DNA of 16,258 nucleotides from CF-113 sp035716135 (GCA_035716135.1 DASTKD010000663.1:1-16258); one strand, 5' to 3'. Positions 1 through 8,320 are shown, counted from the stretch's first letter. A program made the numbers and translations. The notes: a model not told the origin generated them from the sequence alone.

Positions 1-90
1 CCAGGCAGACGACCTGGTTGATAGACCGCCGGTGGACGCCGGGTAACTGGTGCAGCCAAGCGGTACTAATGATCGAACGGCTTGTTTTAC
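1..90 (+). rRNA. 23S ribosomal RNA, 3' end (partial)
   Basis: This is the last ~90 nt of a large-subunit rRNA; the rest lies upstream of the window. What is seen: the blocks GACGACCTGGTTGATAG near the start and GCGGTACTAATGATCGAACG at 60-79. They correspond to the conserved 3'-terminal part of bacterial 23S rRNA (E. coli has GTTGATAGGCC followed by CCGGTACTAATGAACCGTGAGG). The exact 3' end cannot be fixed because the 5' strand of the terminal helix is outside the window, so 90 is an estimate (plausible range 85-92). Direction is forward, and an intrinsic terminator follows at 246-276. Confidence 0.93.
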
Positions 91-245
91 ATGACATACG
101 CAAACAATACGCCACGTATCTTCGTTTAGCACGGTACGACACATAGAGCGAGCCTTTGGCTCTCGGAATCCTCGGGGTTCCTGACTGGTCTCGGCAAAAT
201 TGAGGTAATTATTCTCACTGCATGTGGTTAGAAACAGAAATGAAC
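91..245 (+). other. rRNA operon trailer, no 5S rRNA recognised
   Basis: This is about 155 nt between the 23S end and the terminator. I looked for a 5S gene (conserved CCGAAC and GAAGTTAAG blocks, about 117 nt) and for tRNA T-loops and found neither. A small hairpin, GAGCC-TTT-GGCTC, lies near 151-163. The stretch is therefore read as transcribed trailer/processing sequence. Either the 5S gene is encoded elsewhere or this operon copy lacks it. Confidence 0.55.
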
Positions 246-276
246 AAAAGTCAACTGAATTTCAGTTGGCTTTTTT
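246..276 (+). terminator. Intrinsic terminator of the rRNA operon
   Basis: A 12-bp stem has arms at 246-257 and 263-274 (AAAAGTCAACTG / CAGTTGGCTTTT, one G-T pair) and a 5-nt AATTT loop. It runs into a T run at 271-276. The position, after the 23S and before the next gene's promoter, fits termination of the rRNA transcript. The A-rich left foot opposite the T-run means it could also work weakly in reverse. Confidence 0.85.
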
Positions 277-312
277 GTTGCGAGAAAGAAATTCAGAGAA
301 AGCTGATAAAGC

Positions 313-341
313 TTGTAAGAATGTTTTCCTTGCTTCATAAT
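313..341 (+). promoter_or_regulatory. Putative promoter for the M24 peptidase / hydrolase pair
   Basis: The -35-like TTGTAA (313-318) is separated by 17 nt from the -10-like CATAAT (336-341). It lies 94 nt upstream of the preferred ATG at 435 and downstream of the rRNA terminator, so the gene pair would have its own promoter. It was found by eye only, and the surrounding AT-rich sequence makes chance matches possible. Confidence 0.45.
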
Positions 342-434
342 ACAGAGGAACCTTGTTCTTTGATAGAATAAAACAGGGTTTAAAAACCGATAGCTTTGGA
401 TAAAGATAACGAGGGATGGTTAAAGGAACTGGCT

Positions 435-1625
435 ATGATTGACACTGAATTGCACCAAGAGAAAATCGCCCAGGCGATTCGCATATTGAACGAACTCCAG
501 CTTGATTGCTGGCTCACATTTGTGCGTGAAACCGATGAGCAGCCCGATCCCGCTCTCAAGCTTATATTTAATCAGGATGTTACCTGGCACGCTGCTTTCC
601 TGCTGACGAAAACTGGCGAACGTGTGGCCGTTGTTGCTCGCTACGATGACGACCTTGTCAAGCAATCGGGTCTCTACAACCGAGTTTTGAGCTATACACA
701 GGATTATGGCCCCATGCTGCTCGACGCGCTCAAGGCCGTCAATCCGACCTCAATTGCAATTAACTTTGCTTTTGACGATGTAGCGGCAGATGGCCTGACG
801 CATGGTATGTATTTACAGTTGAGAGCCGCGTTAAAGCATACGCCTTATGCACAGCGTTTTATTTCGGCAGGCCCGTTGATCTCTCGCCTGCGCAGTCGTA
901 AAACACCCATCGAACTAAAACGTATGCGCCAGGCTATCAGAGAAACCGGAGAGCTATTCGCCCTGGCAAACGGCTTTATGCGACCCGGCGTGACTGAACA
1001 TGCCACGTCTGAAATGTTGCACGCCGCCATGCAGCAACGCGGATTAGGCGCGGCCTGGTCATATGCCAGTTGTCCCGGCGTGAAGTTTGGCCCCAATACG
1101 CTATTTGGGCATGGCATACCTTCGGAAATTGCGCTTGAGCCAGGTTTCATTGCCAGCCTCGATCTGGGTGTGCGCTCTCAAGCGTATTGTTCTGATTTGC
1201 AGCGTATCTGGTATGTCCTACAACCGGGAGAGAAACAGCCGCCAGAAGTGGTGCAACGCGCCTTTGCCGCTGTGAAAGGCGCGATCGAGGCGGGGAAAGC
1301 CGCTCTTAGGCCGGATATCGCCGGTTGGCAGGTTGACGCGGCTGCTCGAGCCTACCTGGTTAATGCTGGTTACGAGGAATACCAGCACGCGCTCGGCCAT
1401 AGTGTCGGTCGGCACGCGCACGATGGTGGTCCACTGTTAGGCCCGCGCTGGCAACGCTATGGCGAAATGCCCTATAACAAAATCGAAGAAGGCACCGTCT
1501 ACACGCTCGAACTGGGCGTGATGACCGAGCGTGGCTATGTGAGCCAGGAAGATGAAGTGCTGGTGACATCCGATGGCTGTGAGTGGTTTTCGCAGCCGCA
1601 AGAGGCCATCTATCTTATCGAGTAG
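435..1625 (+). CDS. M24-family metallopeptidase (Xaa-Pro aminopeptidase/dipeptidase type)
   Basis: This is a 396-residue pita-bread-fold peptidase, probably cytosolic (no signal peptide), expected to hydrolyse X-Pro bonds or act on a related small substrate. The N-terminal ~150 residues resemble the creatinase/prolidase N-domain; the C-terminal catalytic domain follows. All five metal ligands of the family are visible: Asp243 (LDLG), Asp254 (CSDLQR), His322 (GHSVGRH), Glu359 (TLELG) and Glu372 (QEDEVLVT), with the His of HAHDGG as the second conserved histidine. A di-metal active site is therefore expected. I chose ATG 435 because AAAGGA (422-427) sits 7 nt before it. An in-frame TTG at 396 would add 13 residues but has no ribosome site. 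The alpha/beta hydrolase gene follows after 44 nt and is probably co-transcribed. The substrate is unknown; members of this fold include prolidases, aminopeptidases P and creatinase-like enzymes. Confidence 0.9.
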   Translation: MIDTELHQEKIAQAIRILNELQLDCWLTFVRETDEQPDPALKLIFNQDVTWHAAFLLTKTGERVAVVARYDDDLVKQSGLYNRVLSYTQDYGPMLLDALKAVNPTSIAINFAFDDVAADGLTHGMYLQLRAALKHTPYAQRFISAGPLISRLRSRKTPIELKRMRQAIRETGELFALANGFMRPGVTEHATSEMLHAAMQQRGLGAAWSYASCPGVKFGPNTLFGHGIPSEIALEPGFIASLDLGVRSQAYCSDLQRIWYVLQPGEKQPPEVVQRAFAAVKGAIEAGKAALRPDIAGWQVDAAARAYLVNAGYEEYQHALGHSVGRHAHDGGPLLGPRWQRYGEMPYNKIEEGTVYTLELGVMTERGYVSQEDEVLVTSDGCEWFSQPQEAIYLIE

Positions 1626-1669
1626 TTGTTTCACAGGCGTAAAAAAACAAACGGAAGGATTTTCAACGT

Positions 1670-2734
1670 ATGACAACATCGCTTTTAGCTGGTATTACTC
1701 AAAACACCGTCAAAACAGATCGATTGGAGATGGCATATCTCAAGGCGGGCGAAGGAAGCGCGGCTATTGTGCTGGTGCATGGCAATACAGCTTCGTCCCT
1801 CTTCTACCAGGATTTCATGCTGGCGCTGGCTGCTACTGGTCGCTACACCGCTTACGCGCCGGATATGCGCGGGTTTGGCGATACGGAGGCGCTACCGATT
1901 GATGCGACGCGGGGAGTGCGCGATTTTTCGGATGATGTGTATTCGCTGACACAGGCGCTCGGTTTGGGTTCGTTTCACCTGTTTGGCTGGTCACTGGGTG
2001 GCAACATCGCTCTACAGTTTGCGATAGATCATCCCGACACGCTCCTTTCGTTGACGCTACAAGCGCCTGGCTCGCCGTTCGGATTTGGGGGTACGAAAGG
2101 TGCGGAGGGTACGCCGATCTGGCCTGATTTCGCGGGCAGCGGCGGTGGCACTGCTAACCCCGATTTTGTGCAGCGCATAGGTCGCGGAGATCGTGGCAGC
2201 GAGCAGTTTTCGCCGCGCACCGTCATGAACACTTTCTATTTTAAGCCACCTTTCCGGGCCGCTCCCGACCGCGAAGAGGTCTATGTCACCTCCATCCTCT
2301 CGTGCAAAGTAACGGAGGGCATCTATCCAGGTGACATGACCCCATCGAATAACTGGCCTACCGTTGCGCCGGGCATACAGGGACCCAACAATGCTCTTTC
2401 GCCAAAGTACCTGAATCAGGCCGACTTCGCCACCATTAATCCTAAGCCCTCCATCTTATGGATACGTGGAGCAGACGACCAGATTGTCTCTGATACTTCG
2501 TTTTTCGACTTTGGCTTCCTCGGTCAACTGGGAGCTGTTCCGGGTTGGCCCGGAGCGGATGTCTATCCAGTGCAGCCCATGATCGCGCAAATTCGTACCG
2601 TCTTCAACAACTACCGGGCCAACGGCGGTGAATACCGCGAAGTCGTCCTTTCCGACTGTGGACACTCACCCCACATCGAAAAGCAGGAAGAGGTATTCAA
2701 GCTCTTTACTGAATTTGTGGAGAGCCATACATAA
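1670..2734 (+). CDS. Alpha/beta hydrolase
   Basis: This is a 354-residue soluble alpha/beta-hydrolase-fold enzyme with a visible catalytic triad: nucleophile Ser108 in the elbow GWSLGG, acid Asp270 in IRGADDQIV, and His332 in DCGHSPH. The oxyanion-hole region is VLVHGNT (35-40). Between the elbow and the acid there is a long lid-like insertion (about 135-260) rich in Gly, Pro and Phe. This makes the protein longer than the usual 260-300 residues of the family and may shape the substrate pocket. The start ATG has GGAAGGA (1653-1659) 10 nt upstream. It follows the M24 peptidase gene by 44 nt, so the two probably form an operon. The fold covers esterases, haloalkane dehalogenases, epoxide hydrolases and prolyl iminopeptidases. 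The Asn after HG does not settle which, though pairing with a peptidase gene makes a peptidase or esterase role plausible (inference). Confidence 0.88.
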   Translation: MTTSLLAGITQNTVKTDRLEMAYLKAGEGSAAIVLVHGNTASSLFYQDFMLALAATGRYTAYAPDMRGFGDTEALPIDATRGVRDFSDDVYSLTQALGLGSFHLFGWSLGGNIALQFAIDHPDTLLSLTLQAPGSPFGFGGTKGAEGTPIWPDFAGSGGGTANPDFVQRIGRGDRGSEQFSPRTVMNTFYFKPPFRAAPDREEVYVTSILSCKVTEGIYPGDMTPSNNWPTVAPGIQGPNNALSPKYLNQADFATINPKPSILWIRGADDQIVSDTSFFDFGFLGQLGAVPGWPGADVYPVQPMIAQIRTVFNNYRANGGEYREVVLSDCGHSPHIEKQEEVFKLFTEFVESHT

Positions 2735-2788
2735 AATTTTGCGACGGGCATTTGGGACCATTCTTACACTGTAATGCACCAATCGCCT

Positions 2789-4384
2789 TTAGCTTTTGCG
2801 GCGGCGGCGCGCCAGCCATAGCCCAACCGCTACGCCGATGCCTATGCTAAGGATTACGTTGCGCTGCCGTCGCTTTGTTGTCTGCATATCGCGCACGGGC
2901 AGGTCGTATAGCCCGCCTGCGCGATATGCTTGATCGAGCAGTTCGACGGGGTGAACTACGTCGAGGTCCATATCGCGTTGGCGCGCGCCCAGGGCAATTT
3001 GCATCATGCAGCCGGGGTTGCCGGTGGCGATAACCTGTGCACCTGTGGCGGCGACGTTGTTCATTTTGCGCTCTAAGAGTTGCGAAGCCATCTCCTGATT
3101 GGTGATGTTATAGATACCCGCGCTCCCGCAGCACCATTCAGCTTCTTTCAGAGGCACGATTTTGAGACCGGGGATAGCTTTGAGGAGTTCGCGCGGTTGC
3201 TGCTTGACCTTCTGACCGTGAAAAAGATGGCAGGCGTCGTGATAGGCAACGGTGTATTGCACCTCGCCCATGTCGCGGTTCAATTCAATGCTGGTCAGAA
3301 ACTCGCTGACATCTTTGACCTTCGCGCTGAATGCTTGCGCGCGCGCGGCGTATACGGGGTCGTCGCGCAGCAGGTGGCCGTATTCCTTCAAGTTGGAGCC
3401 GCAACCGGCGGAGTTGATGATAATCACATCGCAATTAAATGGCTCGAATACATCGATGTTCTGGCGCGCGAGTTGCCTGCCGCGTTCCGCTTCTCCGGCG
3501 TGAACGTGCAACGCGCCGCAGCATTGTTGTTGTGTGGGGGTAATCACTTCGCAGCCGTTGGCGGTCAGCACGCGGATGGTGGCTTCGTTGATGGAGCGGA
3601 ACACCTGATCCATGATACAGCCGCTTATAAAGCCAACGCGATAGCGTTTCTTGCCGAGCGCAGGTGTGATTTCTGGCAATGGCTGAGGTAGCAGGTCGCC
3701 ACTTACCGCAAACATGAGTTCTTCAGGCGTTTTGAGTTGTCCTTTGAATGGCGTGGGCAGCGCGTTTGCCAGGTTGAGCAAGCCGGTGCGATGCGCCAGC
3801 GTTTGCAGCCCGCTGCGCTGGTATACTTTCAATCCGGCAAAGAGCAGCGACGTTGCCAGCCGCGAGGGCAGAATCACATCAAAGAAAAGACGCCGCAGTA
3901 GTCGTTCGGTGGGCGATTCGAGATGTGACGAGCGGCCTTCATCTTTGTGCAGGGGATATTGTGCGGTGCCTTCTGGTTCGGGAAGCTGCTGTTGCGCTCC
4001 ATTCACGCTTAGCAGCGGCGTGTGCGCTACCTCCATCTGGATTTGCTCGCGCGCGGATTCGATCAGTTTGCCGAATTGCACGCCGGAGGGGCAAGCGGTT
4101 TCGCAGGCGCGACAGCCCAGGCAGCAATACATATGCTCCACAAATTCGGGAGAAATCGCCATGCGTCCCTCAGCCACCGCCTGCATCTGGTAAATGCGTC
4201 CGCGCGGTGAATCCATTTCGACGCCCAGCACGGCATAGGTCGGGCAGGTTGGCAGGCAAAAGCCACAGTGGATGCACTGGCGCATCAAATCGTAGGTGTG
4301 TGTATGGCGGCGCAGCGGCCCCTCAGTCGGTGGTTGAATCGTTGGCAATGGAACAGGCGTCTGTGGTTGGCTTTCGAGTGACAT
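2789..4384 (-). CDS. glcF: Glycolate-oxidase-type iron-sulfur subunit with C-terminal membrane anchor
   Basis: This is the 531-residue electron-transfer subunit of a GlcDEF-type flavin/iron-sulfur 2-hydroxyacid dehydrogenase. Two ferredoxin-type [4Fe-4S] motifs are at the N-terminus: Cys37/40/43/47 (CIHCGFCLPTCP) and Cys88/91/94/98 (CLGCRACETACP). Two cysteine-rich CCG domains follow. The first has Cys256, CCG at 288-290 and Cys328; the second has Cys385 (DACH), CCG at 418-420 and Cys459. Residues about 508-524 (VILSIGIGVAVGLWLA) form a hydrophobic segment followed by RRRRKS. This looks like a C-terminal transmembrane anchor, which the roughly 400-residue E. coli GlcF lacks. A Gln/Pro/Ser-rich linker (about 125-160) also adds length. 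The start is supported by GGGAGG 5 nt upstream. It is the last gene of the glcD-glcE-methyltransferase-glcF operon. Glycolate is the default substrate by family; D-lactate or another 2-hydroxyacid is possible. Confidence 0.88.
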   Translation of the reverse strand: MSLESQPQTPVPLPTIQPPTEGPLRRHTHTYDLMRQCIHCGFCLPTCPTYAVLGVEMDSPRGRIYQMQAVAEGRMAISPEFVEHMYCCLGCRACETACPSGVQFGKLIESAREQIQMEVAHTPLLSVNGAQQQLPEPEGTAQYPLHKDEGRSSHLESPTERLLRRLFFDVILPSRLATSLLFAGLKVYQRSGLQTLAHRTGLLNLANALPTPFKGQLKTPEELMFAVSGDLLPQPLPEITPALGKKRYRVGFISGCIMDQVFRSINEATIRVLTANGCEVITPTQQQCCGALHVHAGEAERGRQLARQNIDVFEPFNCDVIIINSAGCGSNLKEYGHLLRDDPVYAARAQAFSAKVKDVSEFLTSIELNRDMGEVQYTVAYHDACHLFHGQKVKQQPRELLKAIPGLKIVPLKEAEWCCGSAGIYNITNQEMASQLLERKMNNVAATGAQVIATGNPGCMMQIALGARQRDMDLDVVHPVELLDQAYRAGGLYDLPVRDMQTTKRRQRNVILSIGIGVAVGLWLARRRRKS

Positions 4385-4414
4385 GTGTACCTCCCGCTAG
4401 CGTGTGTTGTGTAA

Positions 4415-5491
4415 CTATGGTCGCGGTTTCGCTGCGATAACGGTGACTTCCTGACGGTTATGAAACAACTGCTTAGCCTGCACGACGGCAAAGTGCTTTT
4501 CGAGCAAGCGTAGCGCTTCTTTCAGATTGCGTGATGGGTCAATATCAATGGCGGCGTGCGGCAGCTTGAGCGTGCTGATAATAAAGCCGTCGGGACGCAA
4601 GCAAGACCGCGCCTGCACCAGCAAACGCGCTGCTTCGCGCGCATCCATACGCATATCGTTGGTAATCACATCGAACTTTTTGCGCCGCGCCAGGGCTTCT
4701 TCGAGATAGTCTTCGGCGTAGCCGCGATAGTGTTCGAGGCGACCGCCCAGTCGATCATCGAGCCGGGCCGGATCAACGGCGACGACGCGCATCCCGGCAT
4801 CCCTTAACAGGCGCGTCCAGCCACCGGGGGCTGCGCCCAGATCGAGCGCATCTCCCTTTTCTGGCAGCGAAACACCGAATGTCTCTACTGCCTCGAGCAA
4901 CTTAAATTCCGCACGGCTGATTTGTTCGGGGAGTTGCGCGAAATGGCGCATTCCGCCCGGCCAATCGCTCAGGTTATCCGAGGCGAGCGAGATTCCCGCG
5001 TAGGCTTTCAAATCCGCGCAGAGCAGTGAAACGACCACCTGCGGCTTCTTGATCGACTCTATCGCGCCCGTCTCCTCCGCGAAAGCTGCGGCCAATTGTT
5101 GATTGATAAAGCCACTGCCGTAGGCGCGTTTGATGCTGGCGCTTTGATCGTTGCTTTGCGCGAAGCGCGTTTGCACCGCGAAACGCTGGCCGCGTTCCAG
5201 CATGGCAAAGGTGGACAGATCGGCGATTGCCACTGCCAGCGCGCCCACATCCTTTTCGCTATTGCTTAGAGATAGAATCGTCTGGACGGGAGCAAGATGA
5301 CGGACGAAGACGGGGCGTTGTCCGGCAGCTTTGCTCATCAAACGCGCCAGGTCGGTTGACTCACAGAGGGCAATATCGGGCGCTAACAGAGTTTCGCATT
5401 GCAAATTATTGTCAAAGCGCCGGAGTTCATGTAGCGCCGCTTCCATGAACTCTGGCTGCGCTGTGACGAGTAATAAATTATCCAGCTTCAC
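4415..5491 (-). CDS. FtsJ/RlmM-like SAM-dependent RNA 2'-O-methyltransferase
   Basis: This 358-residue protein has an N-terminal THUMP-like/RlmM-like region (1-190) and a C-terminal Rossmann methyltransferase domain of the RrmJ/FtsJ class. The SAM-binding motif is LDLGAAPGGW (216-225), with acidic VVAVDPA at 236-242. The K-D-K-E tetrad of 2'-O-ribose methyltransferases can be placed at Lys197 (SRAEFK), Asp279 (ITNDMR), Lys309 (STLKLP) and Glu348 (NRQEVTV). An rRNA target such as 23S is therefore likely; this is inferred from the family (E. coli RlmM modifies 23S rRNA). The start codon is GTG. It overlaps the glcE stop as GTGA, implying translational coupling, and glcF begins 30 nt after its stop. 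An RNA-modifying enzyme inside a glycolate oxidase operon has no obvious metabolic reason. Confidence 0.82.
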   Translation of the reverse strand: MKLDNLLLVTAQPEFMEAALHELRRFDNNLQCETLLAPDIALCESTDLARLMSKAAGQRPVFVRHLAPVQTILSLSNSEKDVGALAVAIADLSTFAMLERGQRFAVQTRFAQSNDQSASIKRAYGSGFINQQLAAAFAEETGAIESIKKPQVVVSLLCADLKAYAGISLASDNLSDWPGGMRHFAQLPEQISRAEFKLLEAVETFGVSLPEKGDALDLGAAPGGWTRLLRDAGMRVVAVDPARLDDRLGGRLEHYRGYAEDYLEEALARRKKFDVITNDMRMDAREAARLLVQARSCLRPDGFIISTLKLPHAAIDIDPSRNLKEALRLLEKHFAVVQAKQLFHNRQEVTVIAAKPRP

Positions 5492-6822
5492 AGCCCTCCC
5501 ACGAAACGTCCTTTAACAAACGTTCCCTGCGCGTCAAACTGTTGTTTGAGACGCTGCATTAAATAAAAATCTGATCCCGGTTCGCCCCATACATTGATGC
5601 TGCCCTTGAGATCAACCGGACAGCGCTCGACGACCAGACTGCCACGCGCCTCCTGCGCATGTCGCCGCAGTTCCGCGATGGCTCCCACCAGGCGGGGAGT
5701 CGCATCGCCGGGACGTAATTCCACGTATAAAATACCGTTGCCCGCATGTCCGATCACGGCGGCTTCCAGCCGGTGATCGTGGCAGACGCGATTGATAGTT
5801 TCCAGATACGCGGCAATCTGCGTGACCAGGATAGCCACTTTGCAGGTGACGGTGCCGCGTGTATGCTCGCGTACCGCCTGCCAGAGTTGTGCCTGTTCTT
5901 TCCCGGTCAGGTCATCGCCCATCAACGCGCCAGCTTTACGCGCAATCAGGCGAGTTTCGTCTATCGAACGGTCAATGGACGAGGGACTGCCTTCGAAATT
6001 GACCGCCAGGGTAGAGCCTTCGGTGGGCAAATTCAGCCCGAAGAAATCGCTCATGTCGCTGGCGGCCCCGGCGTCGATCAGTTCGATGGCGCTGGGTGTG
6101 AGCAGCGAGCCGAGCAGCGCGATTACCGTTTGCGTGGCCTCTTGCGCGCTGGCGAAGGTAAGCAGCAGCGTGCGCTCGTCGGGTGGCAGAGGTTGCAGCT
6201 TCAGGTTGGCTTCGACGATGATACCCAGTGTTCCCAGCGAACCGATGTACAGCTTATTCAAGTCGTAACCGGCCACGTTCTTGACGACGCGACCGCCGCT
6301 GCGCGCAATCTCGCCGCTGGCCTGCACGACATGCAGCCCAATGACGATGTCGCGCGCTGTGCCGTAGCGCAGGCGTTTGGGGCCACTGGAGTTGGATGCC
6401 AGGATGCCTCCCAGCGTCGCCTGCTCCGCGTCGGGCGGATCAAGCGCGATCCATTGCCCTTTGGTTGCCAGGTGCGCCTGTAATGCCGCAAAGGTGATAC
6501 CAGCTTCCACATGACAGGTCAGGTCAGGGGCCTCGTGTTCAAGCAGGCGCGTCATCTGGCGTGTTTCAAGTACCACATCGACCTGAGCAGGAATGCCACC
6601 CAGGTTCATACGCGAACCCCCGCCACGCGCGAGTACAGTAAGACCATGCTCGCTGACCAGCGTAATGACCTGTGCGACCTGTTCTTTGTTGTCTGGTTTG
6701 ACGACCAGGCGCGGCAAAACGCCGTCGATGGTGTAATCTTGCAGCGCATCCGGTTCGCTGGTGATCGGCAACGAGGGCATGAGCTGCTTAATACTGGCTA
6801 GAAACGGTTCAATCTCTACCAT
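5488..6822 (-). CDS. glcE: Glycolate-oxidase-type FAD-binding subunit GlcE
   Basis: This is a 444-residue FAD-linked oxidoreductase of the PCMH/VAO type, the second flavoprotein subunit of the GlcDEF complex. FAD-contacting motifs are visible: RGGGSRMNLGG (66-76), GGILASNSSGP (138-148) and GRVVKNVAGYDLNKL (177-191) followed by GSLGTLG. VKNVAGYD is characteristic of GlcE. The C-terminal part continues with the FAD-oxidase cap domain and ends in GTFVKGRFVGGL, a degenerate version of the FNPGK tail of GlcD. E. coli GlcE is about 350 residues, so this protein has a fuller C-terminal domain. GGAGG lies about 12 nt before the ATG, slightly far. It is 28 nt downstream of glcD, and its TGA overlaps the GTG of the methyltransferase gene. 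Confidence 0.88.
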   Translation of the reverse strand: MVEIEPFLASIKQLMPSLPITSEPDALQDYTIDGVLPRLVVKPDNKEQVAQVITLVSEHGLTVLARGGGSRMNLGGIPAQVDVVLETRQMTRLLEHEAPDLTCHVEAGITFAALQAHLATKGQWIALDPPDAEQATLGGILASNSSGPKRLRYGTARDIVIGLHVVQASGEIARSGGRVVKNVAGYDLNKLYIGSLGTLGIIVEANLKLQPLPPDERTLLLTFASAQEATQTVIALLGSLLTPSAIELIDAGAASDMSDFFGLNLPTEGSTLAVNFEGSPSSIDRSIDETRLIARKAGALMGDDLTGKEQAQLWQAVREHTRGTVTCKVAILVTQIAAYLETINRVCHDHRLEAAVIGHAGNGILYVELRPGDATPRLVGAIAELRRHAQEARGSLVVERCPVDLKGSINVWGEPGSDFYLMQRLKQQFDAQGTFVKGRFVGGL

Positions 6823-6850
6823 TACGATATACGAGCCTCCATTCCACCTG

Positions 6851-8320
6851 TTAGAGTTGTTTCATATCGGCGCAGCGTCCCGGCATAGGGAAAAGTTTGC
6901 CCGGATTGAACAACTGGTCCGGGTTCCAGGCTCCCCGCACTTGCTGCATGATGCGCAGGTCGGTTTCGTTGAAGATGAGCGCCATCTCTTCCTGTTTTTC
7001 GATGCCGACGCCGTGTTCTCCGGTGATGCTGCCACCCACCTCGGCGCAGACTTCGAGTATTTCGTGACCGGCCTTGCGCACGCGCTCCACTTCGCCGGGG
7101 ATTTGCGAGTCGAAGAGGATCAGCGGGTGCAGGTTGCCGTCGCCAGCATGGAAAACGTTGCCCACTCTCAAGCCGTAGCTATCGCAGATTTCGCTGACGC
7201 GCCGTAGCACGTAGGGTAATTTGGTGCGCGGCACCACGCCATCTTGCACGTAAAATTCAGGGCTGATGCGCCCGACCGCGCCGAAGGCGTTTTTGCGGCC
7301 CGCCCAGAAAAGCTGGCGTTCGGTCTCGTTGGCGGCTACGCGTACGGTACGCGCGTGATGTTTATCGCAAATGGCGCAAATCGTCGCGGTTTGTTCCTCG
7401 ACGCTCTGGCGCAGTCCCTCGGCCTCCATAAGCAGCACGGCGGCGGCGTCCAACGGATAGCCCGCGTGGGTATCGGCCTCGACCGCCTGCAAGATCATCT
7501 GATCCATCATCTCGATAGCGGCGGGTATGACGCCGGAGGCGATGATCTCCGAAACGGTGTTCGAGGCATCATCCATCGTATTAAAGACGGCTACCATCGT
7601 TTTTACATCTTCAGCGAGGTGGACGATGCGCGTGATGATTTTGGTAACGATACAGAGCGTTCCCTCGGAGCCGATGAGCAGCCCCGTCAGGTCATAACCG
7701 GGCGCGTCAGGCGTCCAGCCGCCAATCTGCACGATATTGCCCTCCGGCGTGACGATTTCCACGCCCAGTACATGGTTAGTCGTGACGCCGTAGATGAGGG
7801 TATGCGGCCCTCCGGCGTTCTCGCCCACGTTGCCGCCGATGGTGCAGGAGCGTTGGCTGCTGGGGTCCGGCACGTAGTAGTAGCCGCGTGGGTTGAGGGC
7901 GTTGCTTAAATGCAGGTTGACCAGTCCAGGCTGCACGACGGCGCGCAGGTTGTCGTAATCAACTTCCAGGATGCGATTCATACGGGCAAAGGCGATTACG
8001 ATGCCGCCATAAATCGGGATAGCACCGCCGCTCAAGCCTGTTCCCGCGCCTCTTGGCACTACCGGTACATGATGGCGAGCCGCGATTTTGACGATAGCTG
8101 CCACCTCTTCTGTGTTGGCAGGTAAGACCACCACATCCGGCGTGCTGCGGTCAATCGAGGCGTCATACTCGTACAACATCAGGTCATAGGGGGTATACAG
8201 GACGTAACGCGCTCCAATTACATCGCTCAGTTCGCGCACTACCTCAGCCTTTTTCCCCGCGCTCATGCGTTCGTACAGGGAGGCGGTCGTTGATGGTGGT
8301 GGAAGTTCGGTGATGCTCAT
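6851..8320 (-). CDS. glcD: Glycolate-oxidase-type FAD-linked catalytic subunit GlcD
   Basis: This 489-residue protein is the catalytic flavoprotein that oxidises glycolate (or a related 2-hydroxyacid such as D-lactate) and passes electrons via GlcF toward the quinone pool. Motifs seen: FAD pyrophosphate loop RGAGTGLSGG (90-99), GGNVGENAGGP (162-172), GYDLTGLLIGSEGTL (208-222), HAGDGNLHP (391-399), TGEHGVGIEK (433-442) and the terminal FNPGKLFP (471-478). Length and motif order match GlcD. Start: ATG with AGAGGA 8 nt upstream. It is the first gene of the four-gene reverse-strand operon and faces the DUF1275 gene across 223 nt. No GlcC-like regulator gene is in the window. Confidence 0.92.
   Translation of the reverse strand: MSITELPPPSTTASLYERMSAGKKAEVVRELSDVIGARYVLYTPYDLMLYEYDASIDRSTPDVVVLPANTEEVAAIVKIAARHHVPVVPRGAGTGLSGGAIPIYGGIVIAFARMNRILEVDYDNLRAVVQPGLVNLHLSNALNPRGYYYVPDPSSQRSCTIGGNVGENAGGPHTLIYGVTTNHVLGVEIVTPEGNIVQIGGWTPDAPGYDLTGLLIGSEGTLCIVTKIITRIVHLAEDVKTMVAVFNTMDDASNTVSEIIASGVIPAAIEMMDQMILQAVEADTHAGYPLDAAAVLLMEAEGLRQSVEEQTATICAICDKHHARTVRVAANETERQLFWAGRKNAFGAVGRISPEFYVQDGVVPRTKLPYVLRRVSEICDSYGLRVGNVFHAGDGNLHPLILFDSQIPGEVERVRKAGHEILEVCAEVGGSITGEHGVGIEKQEEMALIFNETDLRIMQQVRGAWNPDQLFNPGKLFPMPGRCADMKQL

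Noticed and set aside
396..434. TTG start 13 codons upstream of the M24 peptidase ATG
   Set aside because: No Shine-Dalgarno precedes it, while AAAGGA is correctly placed for ATG 435.
3080..3691. Forward open frame of 203 codons opposite glcF
   Set aside because: It lies wholly antisense to the well-supported glcF and has no recognisable motif. It is explained by codon bias of the GC-rich opposite strand.
5746..6483. Forward open frame of 245 codons opposite glcE
   Set aside because: Antisense shadow of glcE, with its GlcE-specific FAD motifs on the reverse strand. Composition is Gln/Arg/Gly-rich, as expected for a shadow.
7244..7909. Forward open frame of 221 codons opposite glcD
   Set aside because: Fully within glcD on the other strand, His/Asp/Gly-rich, without a ribosome site or family resemblance.
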